Part shown: positions 1-12,830 of the stretch, piece by piece | How the letters are laid out: every line of letters begins with the position of its first letter | How positions within the stretch are numbered: the stretch's first letter is position 1 | Assembly (NCBI GenBank): GCA_023974075.1 | Contig: CM043798.1 | Coordinates: forward strand, 23,094,441-23,158,440 | DNA from: Chaenocephalus aceratus | Taxonomy: Eukaryota; Chordata; Actinopteri; Perciformes; Channichthyidae | DNA length: 64,000 nucleotides | Direction: 5' to 3' | Position numbers and translations under genes: made by a program | The notes under the pieces: generated by a model | Databases searched by the model: none | Told to the model about the DNA's origin: nothing | Seen by the model: only the letters and a program-made list of their open reading frames with translations

Positions 1-213
1 AAAAAAAGAAAAAGAGACTTACAGAAACGGAAAGATGAAAAACAAAAAGTGGATCACATAAACATATATATCTGTAAACTTACATAAAGTAAAACGTATA
101 ATAATTGCCTTTGAAATGTAGAAGAGCATAAGTCTAAAGTACAGAACACACTTAGCTTCCATGTAAGTCGATTTAGTTGTGCATGTGCATACAGTATAAT
201 AAGTATGTTAGAG

Positions 214-1298
214 CAGTGGTTCTCAAATGGGGGTACGCGGACCCCTATGGGTACGTTGGAGTACTGCAGGGGGTACGTGAGATTTATTTTATGTTAATGA
301 AAAAAAAAAAGTCTAATAACTGCAGTTGCCTCCCTGTCAGAATAGCCAAAATTGAAGAGCCAAATTGTAACACAGGCAAACCGTTTCTGCTTCCTACGCC
401 GGAACCTGCGACGCTTCCCCAGAAACTCAAGAGACAGCTTTTGTGGCCCTAGTACGTTCTAAACTAGAATACGCCAGCTCGGTCTGGGACCCCTAAACTG
501 ATAAAGACAGTGATGCCCTGGAATCAGTACAAGAAGAGGTGCAAGATTCATTTTTGGAGATTATGAATGGGACAGCAGTGTCACAGAAATGCTCAAGCGG
601 TTGAACTGGGTGGAATTAAGTGAAAGGTGGCGATTAGCTCGTTGGTTCTCTTCTTCAAGATTGTCCATAACATCTCAGCCATTGATGCATCAATGTACCT
701 AGAGCCAGTTAGAAGAAGTGCAACCACAAAGCCAACTCTTTAAACTTCGAGCGAATTTTCGCAACTAGTGACACTCTTAAATACTCCTTATTTACGAGAA
801 CAATCAGAGAGTGGAACTTGCTACCAGAAGAAGCTGTCATCACAGAAACCGTGGAGTGCTTACGGCAAATTTTAAGAGACATTTAGCGGGGATCATCCAT
901 CCCCCACTGATCGTGATACCTCTGGGTTCTGCTCAGTATTAATCCAGATCCAGATCCTCAGTGAAGCACAAGTCCATGTTTCTCACTAAATTGTAAGTAC
1001 AACTTATTAAAAAGATCAGCAACTAATGTCATCTTAGTGTTATTGCATGATATTCAAATTGGTTTGGCCATGCATTTAGTGATGGATTGTAAACATTTGA
1101 AATGTAGCATTTAAGTGTTTCTCAGTTACAAGGTTGTTGTGTTAATAAATCAGACACTGATGGCACAAGGCGGTACTGTACCTCTTATATAGGCTTTTTT
1201 TTCCCTAACAAATTGTTTTTTGCGCTGATCAGAGGGTACTTGGCTCAATTTTGTTTTTCAAAGGGGGTACATTATTGAAAAAGGTTTGAGAATCCCTG
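214..1298. mobile_element. hAT-type DNA transposon, non-autonomous, with captured LINE fragment
   Basis: The element begins CAGTGGTTCTCAAA and ends TTTGAGAATCCCTG, imperfect terminal inverted repeats of hAT type. It is flanked by a perfect 8-bp direct repeat, TGTTAGAG, at 206-213 and 1299-1306, the target-site length of hAT elements. No transposase frame is seen. The middle (about 430-885) encodes, with stop codons, a decayed C-terminal piece of a non-LTR retrotransposon ORF2. Confidence 0.85.
430..885 (+). pseudogene. Decayed LINE reverse-transcriptase C-terminus inside the hAT element
   Basis: In broken frames the plus strand reads VALVRSKLEYASSVWDP, then a stop, then TDKDSDALESVQ, and further on VTEMLKRLNWVEL-style and REWNLLPEEAV-like residues. 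This order (LEYASxVWDP, LExVQ, LxWxxL, hydrophobic stretch, WNxLP) is typical of the C-terminal end of fish non-LTR retrotransposon polyproteins. Stops and frame changes show that it is dead. The exact LINE clade is uncertain. Confidence 0.6.
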
Positions 1299-2933
1299 TG
1301 TTAGAGCAACAACATATCACTGTTGTCATGTGAAAACATCTCCATATTTGGTCATTTATGTTCTTGGTTATAGTTTTGGTTGCATAGTTCATAAAAATAA
1401 ATAAATGTTTCCCTCTTTCGAAGCTCTGCGCAGAGCAAACTGTGTGACATGAACCATTCATCACAAAGCTAAAAATAAACCTGATTGACTAAGTTCCACA
1501 AATATTTACATTTAATGACAACAAACATCAGTTATGAATGAGTAACCAGGCATCTGTCTACCACCCAAAGCTAGTTCAGAGAAGTAAAGAGCAGCAGCGT
1601 AAAGTATGAGAGGAATGAAAAGCTTCTGGTTAGCTGTGTCAGAGTGAGGAAACAACAGCAGTTTCTCAGGCCTCAGTATCACCAGGCGAACAGGAAATGG
1701 CTTCACAGAGGGGCCCCAGGTGGCTCAAAGTCAAATGAGGCACAAACCATATAAGCTAGTTCACAATGCTGTGTGTTTGTAGCTGGCTGAAGTGAAAAGC
1801 TTCTTTCTGTTAGCAGTAGGCCTTTTTCACAGTCTTCTCACTTTCAGGGTTCTGGTATTGTGCATGCTGTCGCACTGTCATCGCTTACCGAGACACTTGA
1901 ACAGAACAGAGCCGTTGTTAACGTAATAAGTAACAAATTGCTTTTATCACAATAAGTCAACATTTCTCCTGTGAAAATAAGTCAAATAAATGCAGCTACA
2001 TGATGTGTAGCCTATATACTCCCACGCTCTGAATGACTATAACAGTGCCAGCTGTCGTTGTAGATCGTTCAAGTCAATGTTTAATGACTTTGTAGATGTA
2101 TTTTTTTTATTATGTTGCTGATAACATGATTGATTATCTAATCTATGAAGTAAAAAAAAGTACTTATTTTGTTTTGCAAATTGTGATATGCAAAGTAGTC
2201 CCTGGATAACTTTAAACATGATGATTTTCTGATGAGTTGTGAGGGGCATCTCTTTTACTCTGATTCACAATGAGATTTGTGTACGTTTATTTGCGTCCAA
2301 CATCCGTTATAAATGATATCCTAGGGCAGTGCAAGTCAAACTTGTCTAGAAATAAAAGCATCTTTATGCTTCATATGTGAGGTATGACTTTATAAGAACC
2401 ACTGCAGCTCTAACCGCTAACCATGTTGATAAGCAGACCAAATCGATAAGCCAAAACTTCAGCATGCACCTCACGCTGTATCTTAGCCTCACGTCTTTTG
2501 CCATCTTTTATTCTGCCCCTACCTCCCAGTTTGAAAATACATTTGTCCAGAATTTGAATTTCAACTCAATGTAACAAACAAGTATTTAAAAATTACTTGT
2601 ATGGCTAAATACCATATCAGCTCAAGGCATAATCTGTAGCATCATCTTACTGAAAGTTATGTGACACAGATCTAACCCGACATAAACTGAGGGCAAACCC
2701 GAAATGTTTTTCTGCACCCATCACTTTTTGGGGAAAAGCTCAAACATGACCTGAAATTCTCCTCCGAGTCATCCTCTCTCCTGCTGTCTCTTTATCCCCT
2801 CCTCAGATTCCCTCTTGCCTTTCTGGCCTCCATTCCCACCTGATTTTGAGTCTGACTTGTGTTTGCAGCCTCAGTGAGCCTCCCCCTGACAGACAGCAGT
2901 AACCTGACAGACAGGGACACACACTGCTACAGC

Positions 2934-3124
<191 letters not shown>

Positions 3125-3416
3125 CACACACCCAGGGAAGGACTGCTTTGGAAAGGCTTCAAGTATTACAAATAACTTGAGGTGCACTTTGTGTACTAGT
3201 GAACTAGTTTCTCTTAAACGGCTTGTTTTCACATTAAATATTAAACAGATTGTATTTCATATTTTCAAAATTGTATTTTTTTTCCTTTGAACACTTTGTT
3301 AGGTACTTCCCACTATAGATAGACATATACGTACATACTGAGACAGGATTATAAAGAATTTATGATTGTTCATGTTTTTGAAGCATGACATATTCTTATT
3401 ACTGCATTGTATAAAG

Positions 3417-4441
3417 CAGGTGTGGGGAACCTCCGGCCTCCGGGCCGTATACGGTCCGCGAGACGCTTTGTTACGGCCCTCAAGGTAATTTATAAACACA
3501 CGCAAATAAAAAAATTAAAGAAATCTAGACCGCAAAATAATTAAACAAGCGAGTGCCTGTTTTCCTGGCCAAGGTCAGGGTCCTTGAACACAACACGAGC
3601 CTAACGTGTCATCACGTGGTATATGTCACCGGAATACCGCTCCGCCACTTTCAACAATTGCAAGTACCCATAAGGAGCCGTACACATGCCGCAGTTTTTT
3701 GCGTGGCTCTGTCTTTAGTTGAAAGCCCAGTGACGATCTGTTCATCTGTCATACTGATCGTACAGTCAATAACTTTGTTGTTATTAGCATCTGGTTAGCT
3801 AGCTATGCTAACAAATATAATAAGCTTTTTCTACAACCAGTGAGGTAGTAGGCAAATCTTTATATGATCATTATAGTTATACAACATTAAGAGAATAAAG
3901 GAAAAACTGGTATAAAATACTATATAACAGTAAAAAAAAGTTGTTATTAATAAACAACAATACAGTTTAAAAAAGGAGAGTGATTTGTAAAATATCCATA
4001 AAGAAAATCCAGGTCTGTTTCATATGGGTGTTGAGGGATGTATCCATAGATCTCTTAATTTTGCTCTCAAAGTGCACCAGATAGATGCTTTTAACATCAA
4101 CATTTGCATGCCCCCGGACCCCCCTAGAGGAGGTTAGGTCCCCCCCCCCCCACTTAAATCATGTTCTCATGGATAGGACGCTAAATACATTTGCACACAT
4201 CTTGTGTCCATATGTTTCTGTTTTGGTGGTCATGCCATAACCGTGCATGTATGCGCGAGTCATGGTAAAATATCTGGATTAAGAGGTTGCTTATTCTTTG
4301 CACAGCATGAAAGAAAGGCCAAATGAATGGGCTGTGATTTTAGTTTTTTTAAGCAGAGGTTGAGTTCAATCATTTGTACGGCCCTCGGAGGGTAGTAAAA
4401 ATTGAAATGGCCCTTGAGAGAAAAAAGGTTCCCCACCCTTG
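3417..4441. mobile_element. hAT-type DNA transposon, non-autonomous
   Basis: The element starts CAGGTGTGGGGAACC and ends GGTTCCCCACCCTTG, giving a near-perfect inverted repeat (GGGGAACC/GGTTCCCC). A perfect 8-bp duplication GTATAAAG flanks it at 3409-3416 and 4442-4449. Sub-terminal CGGCC/GGCC-rich stretches (GGCCCTCAAGG near the left, GGCCCTTGAG near the right) extend the symmetry. No transposase frame was found, so it is a deletion derivative or MITE. Confidence 0.88.
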
Positions 4442-4821
4442 GTATAAAGGTCAGGGAGGCAAAAGCAAAAGGGGTGGGGGCAACATGACTTGGACCTGAG
4501 AACAAAAAGATGGCTAAAGGAAAAATGTATTATTTGATTGACAAAAAAACTGATCACAAACATTTCCAAACTATGGATTATACCTAATGAAAACATCATA
4601 TGAAACTGCTGACATGTGTTTTAAAAAATCGTGACTTCTATGACAAATACTCAGTTGGTTTTTGAAGGGTGAGTCATCTTTTTAGCGACCACAGCATGCG
4701 GTTGGTGGACAGATTGGGGAACTCAGTCCGAGCTAAGTGTAGGTGTTTAAAGTGAACTACATTTAAGCAACACTACTCTTTATATGAAGTTGATATCACT
4801 TCCTGTTCAATGAGCTTTACA

Positions 4822-5325
4822 TTAGGGTTGCCAGAAACTGACCATGATTAAAATCGATTATTCGGCAGCCCTGGCGAATAATAATCGATTATTCAATTAT
4901 TTTACCTGCCGGCTGCCGCTTTGTTCATCTTTAGTCGCACGTGTGAGGGAGAGATTTTTTTATCTAAAATTAAGCACTTTTAAGATGCACATATTTTCAA
5001 AAGCTATTTTATTTATTTTCTCTATTTTATTTTTAAATGCAGCCCGAGAGGAACATTACCATAGCCACAGTATTTACTGTATATCTGTATAGTTCAATGT
5101 TAATTGACAATAAATAGTTGTTTTTGAATTGTTTTATTTTATTTTATTCTTTATTTGATTGGCAGTCAGTTGTTGATTACATGCAGACGTTGATAAAGCT
5201 ACAGGCTATTTCAATATATATCACACTAATTCATAAGCAAGTTAGACAGTTTGATGTTCCGGACCTTTGCATGGGGAGATTTTCTCTAACTGGACCTCGT
5301 TGAATTTTTAGTTGACTACCCCTGA
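4822..5325. mobile_element. Decayed hAT-like repeat
   Basis: The left edge reads TAGGGTTGCCAG followed by repeated AATCGATTATT units; the right edge reads GTTGACTACCCCTG. This arrangement resembles fish hAT derivatives with AATCGATTA-rich ends. No matching target-site duplication could be found, so the edges are approximate. Confidence 0.4.
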
Positions 5326-7817
5326 TCTAGACTCTCTTCTAGACTCTTTTTGGATGCAGTAAATCCTGCTTTCATTTTGTCATGCTATGATTACTCAAAA
5401 GAAGATGGAAAAACAAGAGATTTCATTCATCATGTGCTCATGTTGTTTTGACTACAGTAAGCAAATGCATTTTTCCCCCATTGTGTTTCTTGTGTCGTTG
5501 CCCCCCCTGCTAGAGCCATGTCAGCATTCACATGCCTCGTGAAAGTTGCATGTCTCAGAATCCAAAAATAATTGAAGAAATGTGGCTCCATGCAGCCTTT
5601 GTTCTGTTCATACTGATGGAAAACACATTCGTATCCAATGTGAAGCAAATTTGAATGAAATGTAAGGCACTTGAAGCTGTAAAGCCTTTCAACAGCACAC
5701 ATGACTGTCGATAGATTCACTGGGTGCTGAAATGATTAAACATAAAAGGAATAAGGTATAACTTCCAGGCCATCCTGCCAACGGCTGTTCAATGCGGACT
5801 ACGTTTTATGGTGAACTTTGCATTCTTTGTTCAAACTGAATTATGGAATTTCAATATCAAAACATAGCTGCCTCTAAATATTCATTCATACTTTTCCAAC
5901 ATATTTAATGATCTATTTTAATTCTAATGCATTACTATTACTCTACATGTCTTCTGAGCATGACTGAATCTATAGATGGATATTGACTCAACAGAGACGC
6001 TGCAGCTTGGCTGTCATCATTCATCTACAACATCTGATTTGACACGCTCGCCTTTAGGCTGTTGTGGCCTGTATGTTCTATACAGCCAGCATCACTGCTG
6101 ACAGTCAATGCAGTCAACCTGCAGTCCGTTGTGAGCAGCTGAACAACAGGAATGCGTTTTCAAATGAAGAAATGCAGTCCGAATAAAGCACACATTTAGA
6201 TAATATATTCACAAGTTACCATCACCCTCTGCACAAACAAGCAAAAGCTGCCTTTTTAAAGTGCAAAGCAACTTGCCACATAATTCCTCACTCCTTGTCT
6301 CCTGCCTTTAAGTAATTTATGAAGCTAATTTCATTTTATGCATGCAGGCCTCACGGGAGAGACAATAATCTTTGGGGTCAGTAAGCAGCACTGTACATGC
6401 TAAATATGTTGACATTTCATTACATAACCATTTAAATGAACAGCATCATGTTCTATACTAACTACACACTCTATAATGCAATCAATGAGGGAAAACAATA
6501 GATGGGTAGTTGCCTCCATTGATCGCCATGTGCGGATCTGTCCTAGAAAGTTATACCAAATCTACGATATACGATTGATGAGGGTCAACAGTGCAACCAA
6601 CCACACATCCCTATCAATAATTTAACATAATTAACAGCGTGCCCTTTACACAACCTGCAAGGCGAGTAACTTTGTTCAATACAGTCCAATTTAGTTCAGA
6701 AAGTTAGGCAGGAAGTCGGACAGACAGCCAGGACACTGTGCTATCAATGTTGTTCAACTGGCCTGTTTCACTGCAATATCAGCATTTTTCTCATTCATCA
6801 ATTGTCTTATTTTGTATTCCAAAGGATCCATTTAAAAAAAATCACAAGTCAGCATTATCCTTGGCAACCTGCATCCCCTCTTGGACACCTTCCTAATTTA
6901 AGAAATGCCTAGAGTGCAATATCCTATGCTCCTTTTTTGGATCCTTTCTTCCAAGACGTGTTACACCAAGAGGTGGTAGGAGTGGCCCTGGAGTGTGTTC
7001 TTAATCTCTTTATCCCTAAAACTCTGTGTGCTTACTGTCCAATTCACCACCCCAGGGATTTCTTCAAGCATCTGACAAAAAGTTAATCACCCGTTAATCA
7101 CCCGAATTAAATGTGTATCCGCCTCGTCACCATAATATTGGCTTTTGAAATGCTTTGTTGTGTGAATTATTGACATACTTGAAGGCTGACTCTCTTTTCG
7201 TAAACCTGTATTGCATCCCTGAACTGTAACACACCGGACCTGACTGACAACAGGGCTTGTCACAATTAATAAAATGCAGGATACATTCCACTCTCATCTG
7301 ATAGTATGACCACCCAACCTAATGCAAATGCAATGTAATGAGAGCTGGTTTAGCATAATGGCTGGTAAAACTAAAATGGCATGTTGTGTAAACATCACAT
7401 TACGAGACAACAGAAGTCAAGTTTAATTACCCTAACAGGAAGTTACATTGAAACACATGTCAGGGCTCAGCACACTGTAGTAACTGCTATCTACATGTAG
7501 ATATTAAATACAGCATGGTATTTTATATCGTCAAATACACTTATAATAGTAGCCTTTTAACTGTGTTGCGTTTACGGCCACTCCTAATAACGTCAATAGT
7601 AAACAGTTTAATACGCCCATAAGCAATACATACTAAGATATAGAAAGGCAGAACAATACCAAACAGGAACACGACAAATATATAGTAAACAATATGCAGG
7701 GTCATCTTAATTGGTCTAAAATAAAAAACCACTCCATCACAGAAATCACTTCCACCATCTCGGCCACATTACAGGCTTCCCAAGCGGGGGAGGCTTAGCT
7801 TCACAGCAGCTAACACT

Positions 7818-7866
7818 AACACACACACACACACACACGCACACGCGCACGCGCACACACACACAC
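7818..7866. repeat. (AC)n/(CG) microsatellite
   Basis: An alternating AC tract with CACGCG interruptions, purely purine-pyrimidine alternating and so Z-DNA prone, lies just inside septin8 intron 1, about 100 bp past the donor. Confidence 0.9.
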
Positions 7867-7959
7867 TTTTACTAATCACTAACAAGTATTCCTGCAGCTA
7901 CACATGCAATATTTTCGGTTGCTATGGACCCAAAAAAGGAACCCCGTGGCTTTACTTAC

Positions 7960-7989
7960 CGAAAACACGTCAACATCTGTGGCAGCCAT
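7960..7989 (-). CDS. septin8: septin8, first coding exon (partial gene)
   Basis: The minus strand reads ATG followed by nine codons (MAATDVDVFS) and then a strong donor, GTAAGT, at 7959-7954. Septin-8 proteins start MAATD-ERFS or close variants and are split from the GTPase-bearing exon at this point, so this is the N-terminal exon of a septin8 gene, ending in phase 0. Septin-8 is a GTP-binding filament subunit acting at the cell cortex and in vesicle traffic; its G domain and coiled coil are not in this window. The exon that should follow (with the conserved GHVGFDSLPDQ motif) is not seen in 1-7959, so intron 1 is at least 7.9 kb. The start is supported by the ACCACC context just before ATG. 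Its position head to head with sowaha matches the mammalian order. Whether this is the septin8a or septin8b copy cannot be told from ten codons. Confidence 0.82.
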
Positions 7990-8400
7990 GGTGGTGGAAT
8001 GTATGGTGTCGGTCGGTGTCGGTGTGCTGGGCTGGGCTGACTGAGCAGAAAGGGAGCAGCCCTCGTCTCTCCGTACTGCTAAACTACTGAGCCGTTGACA
8101 GAGATAGGAAGAGAGCGACACAAGACGGAGAGGAGCTGCTAACTGGGCAGGGAGGCTACTAAGCTAGGCGTCAAGAGGACTCCCTGCTACTTCACTTCTG
8201 CTTCGCTCAGACAGGCGTATTCATCGTTTATTTTCGTCAATTCGACTTTGACAAGAGAGGGAAAGTAATGTGTTATTAATCTTTACTATCTATCTTGGGA
8301 GAAAAGGACAATTAGTCGGTTAAAAAAGTCGATAAACAGACGTAACAGCGGTTCGGCAGGTTTTTCAGTTATGCGCATGCGTACTAATGCGCAGCGTGTG
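7990..8400 (-). promoter_or_regulatory. septin8: septin8 5' UTR and promoter region
   Basis: Upstream of the septin8 ATG the sequence is richer in G, C and CpG than its surroundings. A palindromic TGCGCATGCGT motif at 8372-8382, with a second TGCGCAGC at 8388-8395, fits the NRF1 binding consensus. No TATA box is seen. The transcription start is inferred to lie between about 8.1 and 8.35 kb; this is inference from composition and motif position. Confidence 0.5.
8372..8382. promoter_or_regulatory. NRF1-like palindromic site
   Basis: TGCGCATGCGT is close to the NRF1 dyad and is followed six bases later by another TGCGCA half-site. It lies upstream of the septin8 first exon and could act for either divergent gene (septin8 or sowaha, though sowaha starts 2.2 kb away). 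Confidence 0.5.
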
Positions 8401-8843
8401 TCATACAGTTAACGAACAATCGCGATTTATTTTATTAAGATTCTGTTTTATTCCCCATATAAAAGTCCCTCCGTAATAAATGTTTATATATCTTTAATTT
8501 GAAGCAGTTTAAATAGCCTCTAGGTGTTTTTCGCGGTCAAAGTGTATGCGTACGTTAGAGTAGGAGGAGAACTGTCTTGACGTCCATGTTAGATCTTTGA
8601 GTGGGTCAGATGTGTTTCCAATATGGCCACTTCTTGGGAACTCCCATTCACAATCGTTCACAACCCAGGAATTTCATGCTGCATGCATTACAAGTCAGAA
8701 CATGAGCTAACAGCACCGCAGATCGACAGAGGCAGAGCACAAATATGTGTGTCAGCGGGAGAGATAGTAAAACACCTAATCACCGCTTCAGTGTAGACAA
8801 CTATGTCTGCTTGTGCCGTTTTAGAGAGTGCATCAATATTTAA

Positions 8844-9690
8844 AGGTCCCATCATGTCATGGCCATTTCTACTGATCATAATTCCATTGTTGAGGTACAC
8901 TAAAATAGATTTATACTGTGCAATTTTCCAAACTCACATTGGTTTATCATACAGCATCTCTGTATAGTATGTGTATTCACTCTTTAAATGGCTTGTTGGA
9001 GCTCCTGCCCCCTCCCTGAGAACCCAGTGTGCTCTGATTGGTCGCGACGTTGAGAGGCTCGTTGCTGCTGCAAGGAGGCTTCCGTGTCGGTCATACAGCG
9101 AGGAACAAGCTAAACTCATCCTGAGCACACACAAACAGCCGAAGTAAAAACAATAAGTGTGGCTTGATATTGAGTAAGAAAAAGGTTTTTAAGACTGTGA
9201 GCATGGGTCTGCGGAGAGCATTTCTCCGCGATCCCAACGTAGTAGCCCGAAAAAACGTTTACCCATTTAAACAGTCGTGGTAGATAGCTTGTTTGTTTTA
9301 AACATCATAAATACACAACAACAATGAATACTTACAGGTTGTGTACCCGAATCTCCCGCTGGTCCAAACAAAGTAGAACAGCATCGTTCTTCAGTGCCCT
9401 ACGCTGTATATATCAGGCATGAATCGCTGAAAGGTTTGGGAAGCTTTTGTTTCGTGAAAGGCTGGCAGAGGGTGTGGCCTCTGGGTATCCCCACGTCAGA
9501 ATACCCAGGAAGTAAACAATGGAAAATGAGAAATCTCTAACGAGGCGTTTTGGGGAGGTATTTTTCTGTGTTAGAGTTTTACTCCCTACAGGGTGTACTT
9601 TGAGGGTTTTGACTCTGCAGACCGTTTACATGCATAAAAACCTTCATAACACGGGACGGGTAATAACCGGAAAAGCATGACATGGGACCT
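8844..9690 (-). mobile_element. TTAA-flanked MITE, copy 1 (piggyBac-like), reversed
   Basis: Bounded by TTAA at 8840-8843 and 9691-9694, with ends AGGTCCCAT...CATG and CATGACATGGGACCT. The same ends and sub-terminal blocks occur at 37039-37307 and 40600-41048. Here the AGAAATGGCCATGACAT block is on the left, so the copy is inverted relative to the other two. The TTAA duplication points to the piggyBac superfamily. No transposase is encoded. Confidence 0.8.
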
Positions 9691-10080
9691 TTAAATTATT
9701 AAATGAGGTCACATTGTTCAGGAGTGAGAGTCAGCCATTCAGATAAGGCAATCTGATACTGCTCCAATATTGTGTTTAATTAACTCCTATTATATATATA
9801 TGTATATGTATAGTCTACTGTAGCTGGTACCTTTGGGACGTGTAAATTGTATTCAAAGATTTATGCTGGCATCCAGCTTACATTAAACATTTACAACTTT
9901 GTGTTTGTGTGTTTAGGGGCCCCACCAATTATTGATGTTTAAGGGCTGTATTTTATATCTTAGACCTTAGTAAAGCATGGTAATATTTGGGCAAAAAAAC
10001 GTTGTTGAAAATGCTTACATTTGCCATTTAATAATGTGTTTCCCCTGCACCATTTCTTAATGATCTTACTGTCTTTAATG

Positions 10081-10140
10081 GTTGTAAAGCACTTTGAATT
10101 GTCATGTTGAAAGGTGCTATAAATAAACTTGCCTTGCTTT
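10081..10140 (+). repeat. LINE-like 3' tail remnant
   Basis: The run GTAAAGCACTTTGAAT, a short spacer, then GGTGCTATAAATAAA is the widespread 3' tail of fish L2-like elements. Only the tail is visible. Confidence 0.45.
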
Positions 10141-10594
10141 TGAATAAAAGTAGACTTTTTAATTATTATTCTTGCAATTATTATGTGCATAACTTATCAT
10201 GGGGAAAAGTGTATGTGGTCTTTGGGGTAGGCATTTTGAAGCTGATAAAAACACATGTTCTTGTTTAATAGCCTACATTTATTGTACATTTATTTGATTT
10301 ATTTTACATATGTTTTAATTTATTTGTTATTTTATTAGAGAAATTAAGGTGATGCTATTATTAGTCTTCAATTGTAATCTCGTAGCCACTTTGCCTTTAG
10401 AAAAAAATTTGCATGCATTATTCCGATTGTGTCCACGTCTGCGCATTCTCCCGGAAAGACTCCTCCAGGGGGGAGGAGAGAAGTGCGCGGGCCAGGTGAG
10501 GCTGTACTCTCACAGGACAAAGGTAACAGTAACAGGGCGGCTGTGGGAGGTAGAAGTTCTAACTTTTATCCACGTAAATCCTACAGATTAAATC

Positions 10595-12030
<1,436 letters not shown>

Positions 12031-12830
12031 ATAATGTCTTGTCTTGTTCTCATGTGGATTTAGAGCCACACATCCGATTCTTGACTGACATTCATCTGAT
12101 TTTCAGGCTTTTTTTCAACAATGACAACAACTAAAAACAGTTGTTTGCTTTATTCATATTTTTTTACTTTTCTTTTGGCATAAAATATGAAAAACTAATA
12201 TGCATGGTTTACTTATTATGACTGAGAGACAGATTTGTTGTTACAGATGTTACGTTTCTGAGTTATATCTAATGGTAGAGTTTACAGGTGTGAACAAAAC
12301 ATGATTCAGAGTTTTCTTATTACTCACCGTCTGTGGTCCCTCGAAGGTGTCATTTTAATCTTCATACATGGAAACTGAGCTAAACACTGGTGATGTTTAT
12401 TAACTGATTATGATTTCCTGTTTGAATGAAGAGTCACATTTGTTTTCCAGTCGCATCTGCATTTCAGAAAAAAAACTGCATATTTTCTTCCACTGCCTGT
12501 AAAATATATAGTTCCATTTGTTGTGATTGTAAATCAACTGCGCTGCATTTCATGAGAAATAAATCAGACACTTATTTTAACAAAGTTTGCATGCATTCAT
12601 TACGTCTGTTAACAGGAAATCAATCTATGACCAATGCATTCTATTTCTGAGGTAGCGAACAGATCATGACAGGCCTTGTGTGTTTTCCCCTTTGACTAAC
12701 TGATATGAACTTATGTAATGAAGCAGTCATCCTTTTTGATTTCCACGGGCAAACATGCCCAAACTAAATTGAAGATGTGATGACGTATGGGTGACTAAAA
12801 CTTTTAAAAGCAACTAAATAAATACAATAA
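12031..12830 (+). other. sowaha: sowaha 3' UTR (probable)
   Basis: AT-rich sequence after the TAA stop. Polyadenylation signals AATAAA occur at 12558-12563 and again in an A-rich stretch near 12815-12830; either could end the transcript. No coding potential is seen. Confidence 0.45.
12558..12563 (+). terminator. sowaha: Candidate sowaha poly(A) signal
   Basis: Canonical AATAAA about 530 bases after the sowaha stop codon. The choice among this and the later signals near 12.82 kb is not decided by sequence alone. Confidence 0.35.

Larger units (their letters stand above)
8401..10594. other. Intergenic region septin8-sowaha
   Basis: No gene was recognised. It contains the TTAA-flanked MITE at 8844-9690 and a LINE-like 3' tail at 10081-10140. 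The last 170 bp before the sowaha ATG are more GC-rich and probably contain the sowaha promoter and 5' UTR; no TATA box is evident. Confidence 0.6.

Noticed and set aside
4822..5325. Precise hAT boundaries for the AATCGATTATT-rich repeat
   Set aside because: No 8-bp target duplication could be matched, so it is reported only as a decayed element.
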